Positions 6,860-9,940 of a stretch of 9,940 bases of DNA are shown piece by piece; within the stretch, counting starts at the first letter, position 1; the number at the start of each line of letters is the position of its first letter. This DNA is from an uncultured Collinsella sp. (lineage in GTDB: Bacteria; Actinomycetota; Coriobacteriia; Coriobacteriales; Coriobacteriaceae): assembly GCA_900552145.1 (NCBI GenBank), contig URYW01000061.1, positions 1-9,940 on the forward strand, read 5' to 3'. The notes beneath the pieces are model-generated. The model saw only the letters and a program-made list of their open reading frames with translations, was not told the origin of the DNA and ran no database searches. A program made the position numbers and the translations under genes.

Positions 6860-6892
6860 AAGGGTCACCTTCGGGTGGCCCTTCTTTTTATC
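6860..6892 (+). terminator. Rho-independent terminator of rplS
   Basis: A 10-bp stem pairs AAGGGTCACC (6860-6869) with GGTGGCCCTT (6874-6883) around a TTCG loop, with one T-G pair. It is followed by CTTTTTATC. A smaller hairpin, GTCCA (6842-6846) with TGGAC (6853-6857), lies just before it. The element cleanly ends the rplS unit. Confidence 0.93.
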
Positions 6893-6905
6893 TGATTTGC
6901 ATGCA

Positions 6906-6911
6906 AGGAGG
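6906..6911 (+). promoter_or_regulatory. Ribosome binding site deciding the rnhB start
   Basis: AGGAGG lies 7 nt before ATG 6919 and is a perfect Shine-Dalgarno sequence. The upstream in-frame ATG at 6901 overlaps this site and has no ribosome binding site of its own, so 6919 is preferred. No clear promoter is visible between the rplS terminator and this site; some readthrough from rplS may supply the message. Confidence 0.8.
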
Positions 6912-6918
6912 GCCTGGT

Positions 6919-7707
6919 ATGGCCAACATGACGAGCTCGGTTTCGGCATCGCAGGTTGCCGGTGAGTTGGCGAGCGCTACGTTTGAGGAGATTCCCGCCC
7001 TCGTGGAGCATTATCGCGAGGATCCGCGCCAGCAGGTGATCAAGGCTCGCGAGCGTGCTCTTAAGCGCCATGCCAAGGAACTTGCCGAGCGCGAGCGCGT
7101 CAATGGCATGTACGAGCTTATGCATGAGCTTGGCGGCGATGGGGTGGTCGTTGGTGTCGACGAGGTGGGTCGCGGATCGGTAGCGGGTCCCTTAACCGTG
7201 TGTGCCGTGTGCCTTCCCATGGAGCCGCGCGTCTGGGGCATCAACGATTCCAAAAAGCTCACGCCTGCGCGCCGCGAGCTGCTCTCTGTGAAGATTGCCG
7301 AGGTGGCGACGGCGATCGGCTTTTGCCATATCGCGCCTGCGGATATCGACGATATGGGCATGGCCCGCGCCATCCGCGCTGCCGTTGCGGGCGCCGTGGC
7401 CGATACGGGGCTCGAGCCCGATTGCGTGCTTATGGACGGTAACCCCTTGGGCGCCGTTCCCAACGAGCGCGACGTGGTGAAGGGCGATGCCAAGATCGCC
7501 TGTATCGCCGCGGCATCCATCATGGCAAAGGTCACGCGTGACGAGATGATGGTCGAGTACGACGCCGAGTACCCCGAGTACCATCTGGCCGAATCGAAGG
7601 GCTATGCGAGCCCCGAGCATATCGAGGCCATTCGCAAACATGGACTTTGTCCTCTGCACCGCGTGAGCTTTTGCGGAAACTTTCTGCAGACTGAGCGCCT
7701 TTTCTAG
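6919..7707 (+). CDS. rnhB: Ribonuclease HII
   Basis: RNase HII (262 aa) cuts the RNA strand of RNA-DNA hybrids and starts removal of single ribonucleotides misincorporated in DNA. The catalytic core begins with GVDEVGRGSVAGP (D81, E82, then the G84-R85-G86 loop that reads the RNA-DNA junction). It continues with VLMDGNPLG (D173) and KGDAKIACIAAASIMAKVTRD (D190), giving the DEDD acidic set. The spacing D173 to D190 is 17 residues, as I recall for RNase H2. The conserved C-terminal block SKGYASPEHIEAI, with its substrate-binding Tyr, and PLHRVSF close the fold. About 75 charged, helical residues precede the core, resembling the N-terminal domain of Firmicutes RNase HII. A usually conserved Asn-Ile after the IDD stretch reads Met-Gly-Met here. 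It sits between two strong terminators. The lepB gene that often separates rplS from rnhB in actinobacteria is absent. Confidence 0.96.
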   Translation: MANMTSSVSASQVAGELASATFEEIPALVEHYREDPRQQVIKARERALKRHAKELAERERVNGMYELMHELGGDGVVVGVDEVGRGSVAGPLTVCAVCLPMEPRVWGINDSKKLTPARRELLSVKIAEVATAIGFCHIAPADIDDMGMARAIRAAVAGAVADTGLEPDCVLMDGNPLGAVPNERDVVKGDAKIACIAAASIMAKVTRDEMMVEYDAEYPEYHLAESKGYASPEHIEAIRKHGLCPLHRVSFCGNFLQTERLF

Positions 7708-7756
7708 GTCAATTGTGGAGACAGGGACCTCTGGCGTTTTATAAACCTGCTGGTAG

Positions 7757-7798
7757 CGGGCCGTATGCAACACCATTGCTGCGTACGGCCCGTTTTTT
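7757..7798 (+). terminator. Rho-independent terminator of rnhB
   Basis: A 13-bp stem pairs 7757-7769 with 7780-7792 (core CGGGCCGTA with TACGGCCCG, then one T-G pair and three more). It has a 10-nt loop and six T residues at 7793-7798. This is the strongest terminator in the window. It isolates rnhB from the yraN-comM unit. Confidence 0.95.
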
Positions 7799-7805
7799 GT
7801 CTGCA

Positions 7806-7826
7806 TTTGGTCAGCTTTTGGTTAGC
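7806..7826 (+). repeat. Tandem 11-bp repeat TTTGGTYAGC upstream of yraN
   Basis: TTTGGTCAGC (7806-7815) and TTTGGTTAGC (7817-7826) match in 9 of 10 bases and start exactly 11 bp apart. They directly follow the rnhB terminator, where the promoter for yraN-comM should lie. I cannot place a convincing -10 box downstream (TACTTA at 7833-7838 is poor), so this may be an activator site or half of a non-standard promoter. Confidence 0.45.
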
Positions 7827-7884
7827 TTCCGGTACTTACCCGCATGAAAGGTGACCTCATCATCGGGGCACTACAGCGTGCGGG

Positions 7885-7891
7885 AAAGGAG
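7885..7891 (+). promoter_or_regulatory. Ribosome binding site of yraN
   Basis: AAAGGAG lies 5 nt before ATG 7897. This supports the long N-terminus of the yraN product over a later in-frame ATG at 7975, which has no comparable site. Confidence 0.8.
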
Positions 7892-7896
7892 ACCCC

Positions 7897-8382
7897 ATGA
7901 GTGCCGCAAGCAAAAAGAGCAAGACGCAGCAGCTCAAGGAGCGTTGGGAAAACGGCGAGCTCGACTGCGGGGCGATGACGCCCGAGTTTATCAAGGGGCT
8001 TAGTCCCCGCGAGCTGGGCATGCTGGGCGAGCTGATCACCATCGACTACTTTAACGAGCGCGGCTACACCTTGCTGGAGCAGGGTTATCGTTGCACCGAG
8101 GGCGAGGCCGATCTGGTGCTGCTTGATGAGCTCGACGATGTCGTGGAGATGGCCGAGGTCAAGACCAGACGCGTCGCCCTGGATTGCACCACGCGGGTCT
8201 TTCCCGAGGAGGCCGTGGACGCCCAAAAGCAACGCCGCTACCGCCGCATCGCAAGTTGCTATCTCATGGAGCATTATCCGCTCAAGGCGATTCGCTTCGA
8301 TGCCGTGGGTGTCACCATTCGCGGCGGGCATATCGCCGAGATCGAGCATCAGTACAACGCGTTCGATTGGCAGGTGTCGTGA
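7897..8382 (+). CDS. yraN: UPF0102 (YraN-family) predicted endonuclease-like protein
   Basis: A 161-aa protein of the YraN/UPF0102 family, whose fold is PD-(D/E)XK nuclease-like. No reaction is firmly established for most members; the steady link with comM and dprA suggests a role in DNA processing or uptake. The core starts at LGMLGE (G44, E45) and carries the GEADLV motif (E70, D72) and AEVKTRR (E87, K89), giving the D-X14-E-X-K active-site pattern. EEAVDAQKQRRYRRIA and IRFDAVGV follow, then a C-terminal HQYNAF, all typical. The family is usually about 115-125 aa; the excess is mainly a Lys-rich stretch of about 38 residues before the core, with SKKSKTQQLKERWENGE. The good ribosome binding site argues that this extension is real. 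Its TGA overlaps the comM ATG (TGATG), so the two are translationally coupled. Confidence 0.93.
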   Translation: MSAASKKSKTQQLKERWENGELDCGAMTPEFIKGLSPRELGMLGELITIDYFNERGYTLLEQGYRCTEGEADLVLLDELDDVVEMAEVKTRRVALDCTTRVFPEEAVDAQKQRRYRRIASCYLMEHYPLKAIRFDAVGVTIRGGHIAEIEHQYNAFDWQVS

Positions 8383-9940
8383 TGGCGTTCGAGACGTTTG
8401 CCGTTCACGCGGCCTGCATCCGCGGCGTCGAGGCGATTCACGTCACGGTCGAGGTCTCGCTTGCCGGCGGCGTTCCGGGCATTCAGATGCTCGGCATCCC
8501 GAGTATGGAGGTGATGGAGTCGCGTGGTCGCATTCGCTGTGCGATGCGCTCCGCCGGGTTCGAGATCCCACGCTCGGGCATTACGGTCAATCTGGCACCT
8601 GGCGATATTCGCAAGACCGGTAGCGGCTTTGATCTTCCCATCGCCATCGCGGTATTGGCGGCCGATGGTCAGATTCCCCGCGACAACCTCGATCGTTGTC
8701 TTATCGCCGGTGAGCTTGGCTTGGACGGTACGGTGCTTCCTGTCAAGGGCGAGGTGGCGTTTCAGCTGCTGGCTCGCGACATGGGGCTGTCTTTTATCGC
8801 TGGAAGATCAGACCAGCATGTGCCACTCGCGGGCGTGGATTGCGGATTCATAGATCATTTGTCTCAGCTTGCTCATGGTATGGGCGATGCCGCGCGGCAT
8901 TATCTGGATTCCGAGGGTGTGGAGGCTACTTTTGAGCCCGAACTCGACTATGCCGACGTGCTGGGGCAGGAGGTTGCCAAACGCGGCATGGCACTGGCGG
9001 CAGCGGGTGAGCTAGGTTTGCTTATGATCGGGTCCCCGGGATCGGGCAAGACGATGCTTGCGCGCCGTATGACCGGCATCCTGCCTGAGCTTTCCGTTGA
9101 GGATCAGCAGGAGGCACTGTGCATCCATTCGGTCTTGGGCGAGAACATCGATGGACTGCTTGCGGGGCATCGGCCGTTTCGAAGCCCCCATCACAGCATT
9201 TCGACAGCGGGCCTCATCGGCGGCGGACGTCCAGTACATCCGGGCGAAATTAGCCTGGCTCATGGCGGCGTGCTCTTTTTGGACGAGCTTGCTGAGTTTC
9301 CCACGGGTGTGCTGCAGACGCTGCGTCAGCCCATCGAACGCGGCTACGTGAGGATCGTACGCGTCGACGGGGCCTTTACCTTCCCGTCGCGCTTTCAGCT
9401 GCTGGCTGCGAGCAATCCCTGCCCCTGCGGCTTTTTGGGCGATCGCGAGGTGCCGTGTCGCTGTTCGGCGGCGATGGTCGAGCGCTATCGGTCTAAACTG
9501 CGCGGTCCTTTGGCCGACCGTATCGACATGATGATCGATGTGACCCGTCCCGACCCCCAAGTGATTATCGAGGGTGCGGAGGGTATGTCGTCGACTGAGT
9601 TGCGTGACTACGTTGCGCGCGGTCGCGCTTTTCGCGCTTGGCGCGAATCCCGTATGGACGATGCGGATGCTGAGGCCGAGGATGACGAGACGCGGTCCAT
9701 TGACGGCGGCGTTTCGACCTTTGAGCTTGATGATGCTGCCGAGAAATGCGTACTCGGCCTGTCCAAACGCACACATCTCACAGGGCGTGGCATCGTGCGC
9801 CTGGTTCGCATTGCGCGTACAATCGCCGACGTCGCCGAGAGCGAGCAAGTGACGCAGGATCACGTACTCGAGGCGGCGCTGTACCAGGGAGGCAGGGACC
9901 AAAGATGGCCGAGGGGACCTTCGAGCTGCGTCCAGGCGCT
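8382..9940 (+). CDS. comM: ComM/YifB-family Mg-chelatase-like AAA+ ATPase, stop not reached
   Basis: The frame is open from ATG 8382 to the window edge (over 510 codons), so only the last few codons can be missing. ComM is a hexameric AAA+ helicase that promotes branch migration during integration of DNA in natural transformation; many non-competent bacteria also keep it. The N-terminal ChlI-like domain has VEVSLAGGVPGIQMLGIP and ITVNLAPGDIRKTGSGFDLP. The ATPase shows Walker A GSPGSGKT (217-224, K223), RPFRSPHHS (264 onward) and Walker B VLFLDE (D301, E302). A probable zinc cluster follows, with C347 and C349 in SNPCPCG and C359 and C361 in CRC. The C-terminus has LADRID and RIARTIADV. An acidic insert (about 426-436) lies between the ATPase and the C-terminal helices. 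The start overlaps the yraN stop. The family usually ends at about 500-510 aa, but here the frame runs past the next gene's start at 9905. Confidence 0.95.
   Translation, partial: MAFETFAVHAACIRGVEAIHVTVEVSLAGGVPGIQMLGIPSMEVMESRGRIRCAMRSAGFEIPRSGITVNLAPGDIRKTGSGFDLPIAIAVLAADGQIPRDNLDRCLIAGELGLDGTVLPVKGEVAFQLLARDMGLSFIAGRSDQHVPLAGVDCGFIDHLSQLAHGMGDAARHYLDSEGVEATFEPELDYADVLGQEVAKRGMALAAAGELGLLMIGSPGSGKTMLARRMTGILPELSVEDQQEALCIHSVLGENIDGLLAGHRPFRSPHHSISTAGLIGGGRPVHPGEISLAHGGVLFLDELAEFPTGVLQTLRQPIERGYVRIVRVDGAFTFPSRFQLLAASNPCPCGFLGDREVPCRCSAAMVERYRSKLRGPLADRIDMMIDVTRPDPQVIIEGAEGMSSTELRDYVARGRAFRAWRESRMDDADAEAEDDETRSIDGGVSTFELDDAAEKCVLGLSKRTHLTGRGIVRLVRIARTIADVAESEQVTQDHVLEAALYQGGRDQRWPRGPSSCVQA
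9905..9940 (+). CDS. Start of the next gene, probably DNA-processing protein DprA
   Basis: An ATG at 9905 opens a frame reading MAEGTFELRPGA up to the window edge. Two purine runs precede it: AGGG (9894-9897) at 7 nt and GGGAGG (9887-9892) at 12 nt. The product cannot be recognised from 12 residues. The name DprA (loads RecA on incoming single-stranded DNA during transformation) rests on the widespread yraN-comM-dprA order. If this start is right, the gene overlaps the 3' end of comM in another frame. Confidence 0.5.
   Translation, partial: MAEGTFELRPGA

Noticed and set aside
6362..7804. Shared string TTTTTGTCTGC after the ppdK and rnhB terminators (6362-6372 and 7794-7804)
   Set aside because: Both copies lie in or near terminator T-runs, and an exact 11-base match between two places in 10 kb is expected by chance.
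9012..9902. Open frame of 296 codons on the - strand over comM
   Set aside because: The + strand carries Walker A, Walker B and the Cys cluster of ComM. The antisense frame shows no domain and follows from codon bias.
1..9940. CRISPR array, insertion sequence, prophage, toxin-antitoxin pair or tRNA gene
   Set aside because: I saw no regularly spaced long repeats, transposase or phage motifs, short paired ORFs outside known genes, or tRNA-like cloverleaf. All sizeable coding space is taken by housekeeping genes.

Overview
The window is about 9.9 kb of tightly packed housekeeping DNA, rich in G and C at third codon positions. Every gene I can support lies on the + strand. The mix suggests a Coriobacteriia-type actinobacterium, something like Collinsella. 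The PPDK active-site motif has an actinobacterial flavour (GGKTSHAAVIARGMG). However, glycyl-tRNA synthetase is the two-gene alpha/beta type, and glyQ-glyS-ppsR-ppdK is an order I know from Clostridia-like anaerobes rather than from Streptomyces or Mycobacterium. The taxonomic call comes from recalled family knowledge, not from a search.

Region 1 (1-3273) is a likely operon: the 3' end of glyQ, complete glyS 3 nt later, then the PPDK regulatory protein gene ppsR 34 nt after glyS. Region 2 (3274-3522) is an AT-rich, gene-free regulatory stretch with helically spaced TTTACC repeats and two mutually exclusive GC hairpins. It leads into ppdK (3523-6273, GTG start), which ends at a UUCG-loop terminator. 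PpsR is expected to switch PPDK on and off by acting on the Thr two residues before the catalytic His, so enzyme and regulator sit side by side.

Region 3 (6387-6892) is a free-standing rplS (ribosomal protein L19) unit with a good sigma-70-type promoter, a structured leader and a strong terminator. Region 4 (6919-7798) is rnhB (RNase HII) with its own strong terminator. Region 5 (7806-9940) starts with an 11-bp tandem repeat and holds yraN (UPF0102), comM (Mg-chelatase-like AAA+ ATPase) and the first codons of the next gene, most likely dprA. The comM stop is not reached in the window, so comM overlaps the next gene's start.

I see no tRNA or rRNA, mobile element, CRISPR array, phage gene or toxin-antitoxin pair. 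The second-look items are mostly regulatory: the ppdK leader, the rplS leader, the repeat before yraN and the comM/dprA overlap. I found no convincing novel multi-gene system. No gene-free stretch exceeds 300 bases.
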